Assembly: GCA_963573305.1 (NCBI GenBank)
Contig: OY754329.1
Coordinates: forward strand, 13,855,200 to 13,919,199
Reading direction: 5' to 3'
DNA length: 64,000 nt
Source of the DNA: Pyrrhosoma nymphula
Lineage: Eukaryota; Arthropoda; Insecta; Odonata; Coenagrionidae
Part shown: positions 1 through 8,665 of the stretch, piece after piece
Layout of the letters: each line of letters starts with the position of its first letter
Position numbering within the stretch: the stretch's first letter is position 1
Made by a program: the position numbers and the translations under genes
The notes under the pieces: model-generated
The model's database searches: none
Told to the model about the DNA's origin: nothing
The model's input: the letters and a program-made list of their open reading frames with translations, nothing else

Positions 1-192
1 TGAAATGGGATCATTGCACTTACGGTTGAATTGCTCACTACTTGTGCAATATGTTGTTCATACATCATCTAATGTCAATAATTGTGCATGCGCGATATTA
101 TACGTTAATCAATGCTTATATCAGCAGCTTAAATCCTACAACATTGCAGCAGTACTTAATTTATTCGCTCGTATTCTCAAGTGTGAAATTCT

Positions 193-270
193 ACGGAGGA
201 AAAATCATTCGTCTTGACCGGGACTCGAACCCGGAAACTTCGACATCTCGCCGATCACACTAACCAATCA
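193..270 (-). repeat. tRNA-derived SINE head or tRNA pseudogene
   Basis: Read on the minus strand, this stretch has a tRNA-like A box (TTAGTGTGATCGG) followed about 25 nt later by a B box inside a paired T arm (CCGG, GTTCGAGTCC, CCGG). No acceptor stem closes over it, so it is not an intact tRNA gene. The same T-arm block and the flanking AAAAATCATT recur in both arms of the foldback at 35959-36167, which points to a dispersed tRNA-derived family. Confidence 0.55.
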
Positions 271-1158
271 CATTCTCTCTCACTGACAAAATTTGCGAAC
301 TCTTGACGTGGGTCTTCCAAGTCATGGTGGAAGTAGGTAAACAAGCGTTCTTCGCTCTCCTACTTAGTGAACAAATGAATAACGTACGTAAGATTTGTTC
401 CTCGAGGATAGGTCAAAAATTTAAAAACTATAACTTCTTGCCAACGTTTCGGTGTATAATTGACACCATCTTCAGGGCTACAATATTACGGTACAACAAC
501 ATAATTAATTAATTAACATAAAAATATCACAAGTTCCACCTTACAAATCAAAGTATCATGCACGTCATAACAATATACAAATACGAAATACTTCGGATTT
601 AGCCAGGAACATCATGTTTCAACAATCCACATCTCCAAATAAAACTGTATAATATTTTTCCGGATAAGGAGCAATCAGAACCATTTTATGGAATGGTGCA
701 TTACTATATTGTGACCATATATCACTATGGGTACCAATTCCATAACCACAATGATCTTTTAAAACAATTGACAAACAAAATTTAAAAAGTGACATCTATG
801 TATACAGCCAAAAAATATTCCAACAAATTCAAATCGTTAATACTACAACCGCAAATCATTTATACTTATTTACTACTTCATTACCTATTTGAGTAGTTTG
901 CTCACTCACGCACGTGAGATGACAAGCAATTCCCCGGGGTTATTCTTTATGAATTTCAGCTTTCAAAAGGGAAGCTGCTGACCCGCACCCGTGAAAATAT
1001 TTTCGCATCGGAAAGGAAGCTTCTCTGTCTGGAAGTGAGATAGGGCAGCGCCCCCTCCTTTCCTCATGCAGCCTCCCAATGCCTGGACCGCCCCCTCCAG
1101 TCTCCCCCATATACATGCCCTTTCAGGGGTCACAGCTACAATTTCGAACTAGAAAGTT
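271..1158. other. AT-rich stretch without a gene
   Basis: No coding similarity was recognised. The only structured item is the hammerhead-like motif at 441-479, annotated separately. The last 200 bases become more GC-rich but stay non-coding. Confidence 0.5.
441..479 (-). ncRNA. Hammerhead-ribozyme-like motif of a PLE tail
   Basis: On the minus strand the order is GCC, CTGAAGAT, a perfect 5-bp stem (GGTGT/ACACC) with a 7-nt loop, GAAACGTT, then GGC. The CUGA-N-GA and GAAA blocks match the hammerhead core, and GCC/GGC would form stem I. One extra U sits between the core and stem II, and stem III would be the tetranucleotide ACGU with no loop, so cleavage in cis is doubtful. Hammerheads are known in Penelope-like elements. 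The assignment here rests on the shared pattern among copies in this window. Confidence 0.5.
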
Positions 1159-1287
1159 TATCCATTGTGTTTCTTGTGTCCAAAAACCTAAAAATTGCAA
1201 GTTTCGCAAAGAAATACTGTCTTTTTTGTATTTCGAAACAATTAACATTGAAAGCCCATAAGGCAAAATTTGGATTTTTGTTTGGAC
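1159..1287 (+). repeat. Left part of a dispersed repeat split by the LTR element
   Basis: These bases match 29284-29412 almost base for base. The matching continues beyond the LTR element at 9706-9862. The family is not recognised and has no coding content. It was the target of the retroelement insertion, which duplicated GGAC. Confidence 0.85.
1284..1287. other. Target site duplication GGAC, left copy
   Basis: GGAC directly precedes the 5' LTR and is repeated at 9702-9705 directly after the 3' LTR. The uninterrupted copy of the surrounding repeat near 29410 carries a single GGAC at this point, which supports a true 4-bp duplication. Confidence 0.9.
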
Positions 1288-1676
1288 TGTAAGCGTGCGC
1301 GCAGCGGTCGGCACTAGCGTCGCCCCGGTGTTGGTCTCAGCTGAAATGGTAGCCGCCGGATGTGGAATCACATTTAGGTGTGGCTCCTCTAACACCTGGC
1401 GGCGCCTTGCCGTGGGATCTTGCTTCGTGGGAAGATGCACGGGTAAGGTAAAAAGCTACTGCAATTGCCGGCCAATAGGGAGCCCTCGAGGGGGTCACGC
1501 GGTGACGCGGTGCTGGGCGCTGCGTGGTGGCAGGAGAGACTCGAGCAGTCTCGCGCGGGTGACCGATAAACATGTATTGTGTGTGCGTGAATAAATTGTA
1601 AAAGCAGAATTTCCGACTTGTTCCCTTACTGCGTCTTCTCCGGACCAAATCCTTTTATTTAAGCTAAGCGCTTACA
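1288..1676 (+). repeat. 5' LTR
   Basis: The LTR is 389 bp, starts TGTAAGCG and ends CGCTTACA, an 8-bp perfect terminal inverted repeat with the canonical TG/CA ends. I found no difference from the 3' copy at 9313-9701. An AATAAA at 1590-1595 is a likely polyadenylation signal. No clear TATA box was seen. Confidence 0.95.
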
Positions 1677-1678
1677 AT

Positions 1679-1696
1679 TGGTGTCAGAAGTGGGAT
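1679..1696 (+). promoter_or_regulatory. Primer binding site
   Basis: TGGTGTCAGAAGTGGGAT starts two bases after the LTR. TGG matches the complement of the CCA tail, and the rest resembles the complement of the 3' end of tRNA-Leu, including its T arm. The amino acid assignment is from memory of tRNA sequences and is less certain than the site itself. Confidence 0.8.
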
Positions 1697-1738
1697 TGCC
1701 TCAAGGCGTTGGGAAGTGCGGTAATACCAAGTCGTGAA

Positions 1739-1747
1739 AAGGTGAGT
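1739..1747 (+). promoter_or_regulatory. Candidate splice donor for the env mRNA
   Basis: AAG followed by GTGAGT is a full-consensus 5' splice site, with the GT at 1742-1743. It lies 9 bases before the gag ATG at 1752. Errantiviral env is expressed from a spliced mRNA whose leader comes from this region. A possible acceptor AG is at 6760-6761, after a pyrimidine-rich stretch and 11 bases before the env ATG. Confidence 0.5.
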
Positions 1748-1751
1748 GACA

Positions 1752-2156
1752 ATGGCGAGTCGCGTTAGTTTATCGGGTCGTGAAATGGAGCTCCAACAGG
1801 CGGTGGATGAACTTTGCACGCAGCTACGGGCCCTTAAAGAAGAAAACGCGATTTTTAGGGCCCGTACAGTAGACGTGGCCGGAGCAGGGGAGAACTCGAG
1901 GAAGTCATATTCAATGATATCGGCGATTGAAAGCTTTTCGGGATCCACAGGGGAAAACGTTGAAGCATTCTTTTCGCAATTAGAACAAGTGGGAAGGTTG
2001 GGTGGCTGGGATGATGAGGACAGGCTAAGCGCGGTCACACTTCGCACACGCGGAGGAGCCGCGGATGTCCTGAGGGCGAAGACGAGGGCGGGGGGGGCCT
2101 TGAACTACCCCGAAGCAAAGAAGGTGCTATTGGAGAGATATCAGGGGGAAGAATAG
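1752..2156 (+). CDS. gag: gag, N-terminal part (ends early by frame change)
   Basis: This frame encodes the start of Gag, the structural protein that packages element RNA in the cytoplasm. From the ATG at 1752 it gives about 134 residues: a charged, heptad-like segment at roughly residues 10-35, then a capsid-type region (ESFSGSTGENVEAFF, then ERY near the end) like the retrotransposon gag domain. The frame then reaches TAG at 2154-2156. The capsid homology continues at once in the next frame (2173-2694), so the stop reflects a one-base frame change near the G run at 2144-2148. That could be a true mutation, an assembly homopolymer error, or less likely a recoding site. An in-frame GTG lies six bases upstream, but the ATG is preferred. 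Confidence 0.8.
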   Translation: MASRVSLSGREMELQQAVDELCTQLRALKEENAIFRARTVDVAGAGENSRKSYSMISAIESFSGSTGENVEAFFSQLEQVGRLGGWDDEDRLSAVTLRTRGGAADVLRAKTRAGGALNYPEAKKVLLERYQGEE

Positions 2157-2172
2157 GAGATTTTACAGGGAG

Positions 2173-2694
2173 ATGCTGGCAAACGTGCAAATGGGCCCAG
2201 GGGAGCTAATAGAGGAGTTTGCAGATCGCATCCGCGATATAAATAGCCATACATGGAAGGAGGAGGGTGATGCTGCCGTGGCTGCCGCTCGCCGGTCGGA
2301 GGCGGACGAGAGGGCTTTGGACGCCTTCCTAAATGGTCTTCCCGGCAGGGTGGGTGAGCACACGCGCCTCGCAATGCCGGAGACGTTTGACGCCGCTGTC
2401 ACCGCAGCCGTGCGCGTGCGGGAGGCCGAGCGAAGGATTCGACCAGAGAGAGAGGGGCGAGAGGAAAGAAAAATTTTCGCGGTTCGTGATGGAGCCTGTC
2501 ACGCCTGTGGCCATTTTGGGCATCTCGCAAGGGACTGCAAACAGAAGGGCAGAATGCAGTGTTTTAATTGCGGGAAGGTAGGACACTGGGCCCGAAACTG
2601 CCGGGCGCGAGAACAGGGTAGTTTTAGCCAGCGGGCTGAGATGCCGTTAAACGGTTCCGGGGCCGAGCAAGTCGCCCGCAACGGCCCCAATTAA
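2173..2694 (+). CDS. gag: gag, C-terminal part with two CCHC zinc knuckles
   Basis: This frame carries the rest of Gag: the end of the capsid region (ELIEEFADRIRDIN), a charged linker, and two nucleocapsid knuckles that bind RNA, CHACGHFGHLARDC and CFNCGKVGHWARNC, both of the C-X2-C-X4-H-X4-C form. It is open somewhat upstream of its first ATG at 2173, and homology shows it continues the protein begun at 1752. It ends at TAA 2692-2694 after overlapping the pol frame from 2640. Drosophila errantiviruses generally lack clear CCHC knuckles, so their presence beside an F-type env is notable. Confidence 0.85.
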   Translation: MLANVQMGPGELIEEFADRIRDINSHTWKEEGDAAVAAARRSEADERALDAFLNGLPGRVGEHTRLAMPETFDAAVTAAVRVREAERRIRPEREGREERKIFAVRDGACHACGHFGHLARDCKQKGRMQCFNCGKVGHWARNCRAREQGSFSQRAEMPLNGSGAEQVARNGPN

Positions 2695-5600
2695 GGATTG
2701 TCCTCCCGTGTGTGCACCGCGAGGGGGGAGTGAAAGACTTGGCGGTGACTGTGACGTGTGGAGGCATGCGGCGGCGCATGTTAGTGGATACAGGAGCGCA
2801 GGTGAGCCTTTTAACTAAGAAGTGCTGTGGGGGCCGAGTACCGAAGAGGTCTACGTTCCGGATAAAGGGATTAAATGGAGGGTATATTTGGAACTTCGGA
2901 GAGGTGGTGGTTCCGTTAGGTTTCGGCGATAGTGTGTATAACCTAAAGGCTCAGGTTGTAGACAGTTTGGGGGGTCACGAGGGAATTTTAGGAATCGACT
3001 TCCTCCGCGAAAATGGGGCAATAATTGACGTGAGCAAGGGCGAACTCACAATTGGCGGGCGCATAATTTGCCTGACTGAGAGTAGAAGGACGGAGCCTGT
3101 GGAGATTCCGTCGCGGCCAACGGAGATTGGCGGGCCAACGATGGAGATAAGGACGGAAGGCGTGGCTGCAGCGGCGTGGGGAGGCGGAGCAGCGAACTTC
3201 GCGGAGGAGAGACCGAGAGACGCAACGACGAAGGACCCGGCGAAGGAGACGGGAGACGCGGGGAAGGAATGGCGCCGCCCCCGGGTGAATATGCCGGTGC
3301 GGTTTGTTTCAGCGGAGGTCATCCCAGCACGGAGCGTTCGTCTCATGACCCTCCCCCTTGGTGGCGGCTGGAGAGAGGGCCATGAGTGCATGGTTGAGTC
3401 GGCGCTGGAAGTGGACGACTGCTGGGTGGCCCGATGTGTTTGTAAGGTGAATGGGGAAGGAGGTGCTAAGATCCAAGTAAGTAACTTTGGAATGATAGAT
3501 GTAACTCTGAGTAAGGGTACAGTGATCGCGATAGTGAGCGATGTGGTGGAGACAGTGAATAATGGGTGGGACGAAGGTGCAGTGCAAGGGAACGGGAGTG
3601 ACAGGGACGTATGCATTTCCGTGTGTAAGGCTGGTGACGATAATTTTAAGGACGAGATTGCAAGGAAGTTGTCCCATCTGGATATTGAGGAACAATCGGT
3701 ACTGCAGCCTTTAATCGGAAGGTATAGTCATTTGTTCTCGCCATCGGGAACACCCCCGGCCACGCACTTGGTAGAACACCACATTCCTACTGGTGATGCC
3801 CGGCCAATTTACAGAAGACCCTATCGGACCCCACATCACTTGAAGCCATTGATAGACGATTTCGTGAAGGAACAATTAGAGGGGGGTATAATTGTGCCAA
3901 GTCACAGCCCCTGGGCTTCGCCCATCGTGATTGTACCGAAAAAGTCTGAGGACGGAAGGCCGAAGTATCGGTTTTGCATCGATTTTCGCGCTTTGAATTC
4001 AATAACTAAGCCTGATGTTTATCCTTTGCCTAACATTACCGAAACACTTGACTATTTGGGGGGATGTAGGTATTTCACCACACTTGATTTAACTGCGGGT
4101 TACCACCAAATTCCGATGGCTCCAGATTCGCGTGAGAAAACCGCCTTTATTGTGCATAATGGATTGTATGAATACCTCCGAATGCCCTTCGGTCTTAGAA
4201 ATGCCCCAAGTGTCTTCCAACGCTTCATGGATAGTATTTTTAGAGAAATGTCTCCCACGGAATGTCTAGTGTATCTCGATGATGTCATCGTCTTTAGCGG
4301 CTCAATAAAGGAACACGCTTTGCGTTTGGGCAGAGTTTTCGAAAGGCTAGAAACGGCAGGATTGTCATTGAAATTGTCTAAATGCCACTTTGCCTTTCCG
4401 CAAGTGAACTATTTGGGACACATTATTAGTGCAAAAGGTATTTTTCCGGACCCTAGTAAGATTTCAGCGGTAAAGGAATTCCCTACTCCGAAAACAGTGA
4501 AGGAAATACAATCCTTTTTGGGCCTAACGAATTATTACCGTCGGTTCATCGAAAACTATGCGGTTATCGCCCGGCCGCTTACATCGCTCTTAAGAAAGGG
4601 TACCGCATTTGTTTGGACACCCGAGTGCGACGAAGCAGTGGAAAATTTAAAAACAGCGCTTACGAGCAGTCCCGTATTGGTGTACCCAGATTTCTCTTTG
4701 CCTTTTACCATCTCGACAGATGCGAGTAATTTCGCAATAGGTGCCGTTCTGTCTCAAGTGATCAACGGTGAGGAACATCCGGTAGCATTTGCCTCACGGC
4801 AACTGAAGAAATCTGAGCTGAATTATACCACAACAGAGAAGGAATTGGTTGGAGTAACTTGGGCCGTCAATCAGTTTAGAAATTATGTTCTCGGACGAAA
4901 ATTTACCATTGTGACGGACCACGCAGCCCTCACGTGGCTATTTAATTTAAAGGACCCCAACGGCCGATTAATGAGGTGGACATTAAAACTGGGTGAATAC
5001 GATTACCGGGTGGTCCACAGGCCAGGAAAAATCCATGCAAATGCTGACGCCTTGAGCAGGAAGGTTTGCCATGTATCTGCCGAAGAAATAATTAATTTTG
5101 GAGATGAGCAGAAACGAGACCCTGAGTGTGTAAAGTGGGGAAGGGAAAATAATTTCGTTGTCGTTGGGGACGTTATTTGTAAAAGACACAAGGGAGGAGA
5201 TAAAATAGTGGTACCACGAAATTGCAGAGAGAGAGTCTTGCGCCAGTGCCATGATCATATACTTTCGGGACATCTAGGAGTACACACCACCGCGAGTAGG
5301 GTCAGGAGGGACTACTGGTGGCCAACGATTTTGAGAGATGTCAAGGAGTATGTGAAGCGTTGTATAGCCTGTAGCCAGCGAAGCCCTTACGGTAAGTGTA
5401 GGGCCCCTCTACAGGCACTACCAGCGGCGGAAAGACCCTTCGAGTTCATTGCTATTGACGTAGTGGGCCCTCTTCCAAAGACCGATGGTGGGAATCGATA
5501 TATTTTGTCTATCCTAGACCATTTTACAAGATACTTGGTAATGGTGCCTTTGCCCGACCAAACGGCCGAAACCATATCCGTCGCACTAGTAAAACAATGG

Positions 5601-6809
5601 ATATTGAAATTCGGGGTGCCGGAGTTATTGCTTACGGATCAGGGGACTAACTTTATGTCCGATCTTTTCCGACAGATTTGTGGACTATTGAAGGTAAAAA
5701 CGCTAAGGACCTCCCCGTTCCACCCACAATGCAATGGCCGAGTTGAGAGAGTTCATCGGACAATCGCAAATATTCTTAGCCATTACGTGAACGTACGAAA
5801 CGACGACTGGGAAAAGCACCTCGCATTTGCCGTGACTGCGTATAACACGAGTAAACACAGGAGCACTGGGTTCACCCCGCACGAGTTGGTTTTTGGACGG
5901 CAGATGGCATCACCTTTCAATTGTCTCGGAATGAGTAGCGCAGGAAAGGAACACCCTGGTGTGACAGGACTACGAGAGAGGTTGAAGGGAATGTGGAAAC
6001 AATGCGCCCGTAATGATCGTTTAGCAGTGAGGAAAAGGAGGGAAACGGTTAGAGGAAAGGGTAAGGTGAGGATATATAGAGAAGGCGACTACGTATTTTT
6101 AGGTGACCCTTGTTTAAAAATAGGGCAAGTGAAAAAGTTTCATAGACCGTGGAAGGGCCCGTATCGCGTGTTGAAGGTAACTTCAAAGTGCAATCTAATG
6201 TTGGAGCTTCCATTTCGAACCCTTATTGTGCACATAAGTCGTGTTAAGCCTTATCACGGTCCTGTTCCCCCCCCTGATGCAGTGAATATTGGTGATCGCC
6301 CCCGTGGACGGCCAAAAAGAAACCGAATCACCGCGCGAGTTCCGGAGCCAGCTGATCCGACCCCCCCTGAGTGGGAGGACGAGTGGGTGGAAGGTCGAGG
6401 GGAATCCTTGGTGACTCAAAGCACAGGAGGAGGAGACGTCAGCGCGGAAAGGGAGGACACTGTTGCCGTAGAGGAGGAGAAGTCCCTCCCCGCTTCCCCC
6501 TGTGTTGGCCATTCCCCTCCACCCCCTGTCCCTCATCAAGAAGACACTGCCTCTCCGCTCGAGGTGGAAGGAGTCGTCACCCCTCATCCCCCTCCCGCCC
6601 CTCCGCTCGAGGTAGAAGGAGTCGCCGCCCCTTATCCCCCTCCCCTCCCCCGACGTTGTCCATATCGTTTGCGACCGAGAAGTGGACGCGGTGAGTCATC
6701 CCCACCTTACGTGATTCCCCCGCCTGCATCCTCTCATCGCTATTATCTACGCCCGCGGGAGGCGCTGACACGATGGGAGGAGGAAGAAGAGGATCTGGAG
6801 GACCTTTAA
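2640..6809 (+). CDS. pol: pol polyprotein: protease, RT, RNase H, integrase
   Basis: Pol makes the element cDNA and integrates it. The frame is open from 2640 and is in -1 relative to the gag C-terminal frame. A GTG at 2712 is unlikely to be the real start; entry by frameshift at 2646-2652 fits better. Counting residues from the codon at 2712: protease active site LVDTGA with D26; RT with YLDD at 521-524; RNase H beginning STDAS with D670; integrase zinc finger H854-X3-H858-X25-C884-X2-C887; integrase core D916, D976, E1012 with the canonical D-X35-E spacing; GPY module near 1149-1151. No chromodomain was seen. The last 150 residues are rich in proline and acidic residues. All catalytic residues are present and there is no internal stop. 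The end overlaps env by 37 nt. Confidence 0.95.
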   Translation, partial: DAVKRFRGRASRPQRPQLRIVLPCVHREGGVKDLAVTVTCGGMRRRMLVDTGAQVSLLTKKCCGGRVPKRSTFRIKGLNGGYIWNFGEVVVPLGFGDSVYNLKAQVVDSLGGHEGILGIDFLRENGAIIDVSKGELTIGGRIICLTESRRTEPVEIPSRPTEIGGPTMEIRTEGVAAAAWGGGAANFAEERPRDATTKDPAKETGDAGKEWRRPRVNMPVRFVSAEVIPARSVRLMTLPLGGGWREGHECMVESALEVDDCWVARCVCKVNGEGGAKIQVSNFGMIDVTLSKGTVIAIVSDVVETVNNGWDEGAVQGNGSDRDVCISVCKAGDDNFKDEIARKLSHLDIEEQSVLQPLIGRYSHLFSPSGTPPATHLVEHHIPTGDARPIYRRPYRTPHHLKPLIDDFVKEQLEGGIIVPSHSPWASPIVIVPKKSEDGRPKYRFCIDFRALNSITKPDVYPLPNITETLDYLGGCRYFTTLDLTAGYHQIPMAPDSREKTAFIVHNGLYEYLRMPFGLRNAPSVFQRFMDSIFREMSPTECLVYLDDVIVFSGSIKEHALRLGRVFERLETAGLSLKLSKCHFAFPQVNYLGHIISAKGIFPDPSKISAVKEFPTPKTVKEIQSFLGLTNYYRRFIENYAVIARPLTSLLRKGTAFVWTPECDEAVENLKTALTSSPVLVYPDFSLPFTISTDASNFAIGAVLSQVINGEEHPVAFASRQLKKSELNYTTTEKELVGVTWAVNQFRNYVLGRKFTIVTDHAALTWLFNLKDPNGRLMRWTLKLGEYDYRVVHRPGKIHANADALSRKVCHVSAEEIINFGDEQKRDPECVKWGRENNFVVVGDVICKRHKGGDKIVVPRNCRERVLRQCHDHILSGHLGVHTTASRVRRDYWWPTILRDVKEYVKRCIACSQRSPYGKCRAPLQALPAAERPFEFIAIDVVGPLPKTDGGNRYILSILDHFTRYLVMVPLPDQTAETISVALVKQWILKFGVPELLLTDQGTNFMSDLFRQICGLLKVKTLRTSPFHPQCNGRVERVHRTIANILSHYVNVRNDDWEKHLAFAVTAYNTSKHRSTGFTPHELVFGRQMASPFNCLGMSSAGKEHPGVTGLRERLKGMWKQCARNDRLAVRKRRETVRGKGKVRIYREGDYVFLGDPCLKIGQVKKFHRPWKGPYRVLKVTSKCNLMLELPFRTLIVHISRVKPYHGPVPPPDAVNIGDRPRGRPKRNRITARVPEPADPTPPEWEDEWVEGRGESLVTQSTGGGDVSAEREDTVAVEEEKSLPASPCVGHSPPPPVPHQEDTASPLEVEGVVTPHPPPAPPLEVEGVAAPYPPPLPRRCPYRLRPRSGRGESSPPYVIPPPASSHRYYLRPREALTRWEEEEEDLEDL
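2646..2688 (+). promoter_or_regulatory. -1 ribosomal frameshift signal between gag and pol
   Basis: GTTAAAC at 2646-2652 is in the correct phase for tandem slippage (gag codons TTA AAC become GTT AAA). The same heptamer is the known frameshift site of equine arteritis virus. After a 6-nt spacer comes a perfect 7-bp stem, GGGGCCG 2659-2665 with CGGCCCC 2682-2688, with a 16-nt loop. Loop bases 2668-2673 (CAAGTC) could pair with GACTTG at 2736-2741 as a pseudoknot, which is weaker evidence. The site lies inside the 55-nt window where both frames are open. Confidence 0.75.
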
Positions 6810-8665
6810 AGTGTTGGGTTTGGTTGTTGTGGGTGGTGGGGTGTGGTTTGGACCCTACTAGGGGTCAAGAAGTGACACCATTAAAAAGTGGTATATTATT
6901 TGAAAGACAGCGAGATGTAATTTTAACTGAACATTCGTGGATGGTAGTAATAAATTTTGATCTGGGTGCCATGAAAGATGAGTATAAAAAGGTGAGACAA
7001 ATTTTCGATGACGTAAGGGGTAGAATGAAAGGGGAAGTTAGGCAGAGTTTTAGTCGGGGGTACCTCTTGGCGTTAGAAAGAATGAATAGGGAATACCAAC
7101 ATGTCAAGGAGGAAATAGAAACATTAGTAGATTTGGTCGAGAAACGACGAAACAGACGGGGCTGGATCAATTTTGGGGGCCAAGTATTAAAAACAGTTTT
7201 CGGAACGCTGGATGAACAGGATCTCCACCGGATTGAGGAAAAGATCAATAAATTAGAGCAGGACGGTTTGGGGATTCGGGGAGAGTTGGACAATCAAATT
7301 ATAATAATGGCAGGATTAGAGGAGAGGGTGACAAACAATACCCGATTCCTACGAAATTTAGTTTCGGAATTGATTAGCGAAGCGAACAATAGCCGAAAAT
7401 TAATTCAGGGATTAGCAGAGGCCAACCGGGAGTTGAGGCAACTGATAGCGACCGAGGAGGCGTTGAGGCAGATTGGGCATGTTCTTGTAAATGTTAGGAT
7501 TGACCTTGTGGGGCTAAGGATGTCGCTAGAAAACAGCGTGTATAATAGTCTTAGCAGTGCCTTGGTTCCCCCTGGAAAGTTTTTAGAAATTATTAAAAGA
7601 ATTCGCGATAATATTAACCCTCCTCTCCATATGTCAGCTCCTTGTGACCACGAATCACTGTATTTTTATTACAATATGGCGACAGCATCGGCTGTAGTAG
7701 TCAAAGACCGGCTACGGTTAGTTGTAGAAATCCCTTTGGGAAGTAAGGATAGTATGTTTGAACACTATAAACTGAAGTCTTTCCCAGTTTGGCATCAGAA
7801 ACTGATGGTTTTCGGAAAATGGAGGGTTAGGGACACATTGCTAATAAACGGGGATCGGTCATATTATTCAGTTTTAAATGAAGACGAGATGTTTGAATGT
7901 AAAAAGGGGCAAATTTATACTTGTCCGACTAAGTTTGTTTTGCGAACCGGATCGTGGAAGAGTTGCGAGTATGATTTGTTTTTAGGAAGAGGTGCTGCTG
8001 AATGTGAAAGGGAAGGGGTTAATTTCACTGAGCCATATTTCGACCGAGTGAATCAAGGGTGGATTTACGCAATGCCAAGTCCATCCCATATCACAGTCGC
8101 GTGTCGGAACGCGGCTACAGCGAATAGGCCAGACTCTCGCCAACTTGAGGGGAGTGGGCTGATTACGAATGTCAGCCACTGTGACATAGTGGGAAGCAAT
8201 TTTAAGTTATTAGCCAGTGGGTACCAACGGAGCGAAATAAAGGGGAAATTATTAGAAATAGTCCTTCCGGATGTTAGGATAGTCGAGGATGAAGGCAGCC
8301 TAGATATTGGAAACGACTCGAATCTGGAGGGTCTGCGAGACGAACTGGGACGGGAATTAATGACGCACAGGCGCTCAGTGGATTTTAATAAATGGGTAGG
8401 GAGACTGCGAGCAGCTAGCACCTCTACTCGTAATGGAAATTGGGAAATCATTGTGGGGTTAGGGAGCGCCATTGGGATAACAATTCTGATGTTATATTTG
8501 TACTGGAAGCGGTCGGCGCTGAGTAGTAATTGCGGCGGGAGAGCGGTAGAAAGGAAGAGGAGGAAAGGAGTAATCGACGCGAAGAATGTGCGCGTCACGC
8601 TATCGAGCTTGGAAGCCCCTGCTGAAGAAGTAGGAGCAGAGCCCGATGAAATAATTAGGAATTAG
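6773..8665 (+). CDS. env: env, baculovirus-F/errantivirus-type membrane fusion glycoprotein
   Basis: The 630-residue product is a class I-like surface glycoprotein that would enter the secretory pathway. It has an N-terminal hydrophobic signal (about residues 12-26), a dibasic furin-like site ending at R129, and an immediately following hydrophobic glycine-rich segment (GWINFGGQVLKTVFGTLDEQD at 130-150, of which GWINF and FGTLD are the family hallmarks). Then come long heptad-rich helices (about 151-235), a cysteine-bearing middle region, and a membrane anchor near 557-580 followed by a basic tail of about 50 residues. Several N-X-S/T sequons are visible. The ATG overlaps the pol end by 37 nt, so translation probably needs a spliced mRNA. 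The frame is intact, which suggests recent selection or recent insertion. Whether it mediates infection is not shown by sequence. Confidence 0.9.
   Translation: MGGGRRGSGGPLKCWVWLLWVVGCGLDPTRGQEVTPLKSGILFERQRDVILTEHSWMVVINFDLGAMKDEYKKVRQIFDDVRGRMKGEVRQSFSRGYLLALERMNREYQHVKEEIETLVDLVEKRRNRRGWINFGGQVLKTVFGTLDEQDLHRIEEKINKLEQDGLGIRGELDNQIIIMAGLEERVTNNTRFLRNLVSELISEANNSRKLIQGLAEANRELRQLIATEEALRQIGHVLVNVRIDLVGLRMSLENSVYNSLSSALVPPGKFLEIIKRIRDNINPPLHMSAPCDHESLYFYYNMATASAVVVKDRLRLVVEIPLGSKDSMFEHYKLKSFPVWHQKLMVFGKWRVRDTLLINGDRSYYSVLNEDEMFECKKGQIYTCPTKFVLRTGSWKSCEYDLFLGRGAAECEREGVNFTEPYFDRVNQGWIYAMPSPSHITVACRNAATANRPDSRQLEGSGLITNVSHCDIVGSNFKLLASGYQRSEIKGKLLEIVLPDVRIVEDEGSLDIGNDSNLEGLRDELGRELMTHRRSVDFNKWVGRLRAASTSTRNGNWEIIVGLGSAIGITILMLYLYWKRSALSSNCGGRAVERKRRKGVIDAKNVRVTLSSLEAPAEEVGAEPDEIIRN

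Noticed and set aside
1123..1648. ORFs of 99-105 residues over the 5' LTR (and the same over the 3' LTR)
   Set aside because: They lie in the LTR on both strands, show no domain, and are by-products of its GC-rich sequence.
2712..2714. GTG as the start codon of pol
   Set aside because: The frame is open upstream to 2640 and a well-formed frameshift signal lies in the overlap, so initiation at GTG is unnecessary and unlikely in a eukaryote.
2975..3695. Minus-strand ORFs of 213 and 128 residues inside pol
   Set aside because: They are antisense shadows of a clear pol frame and are low complexity.
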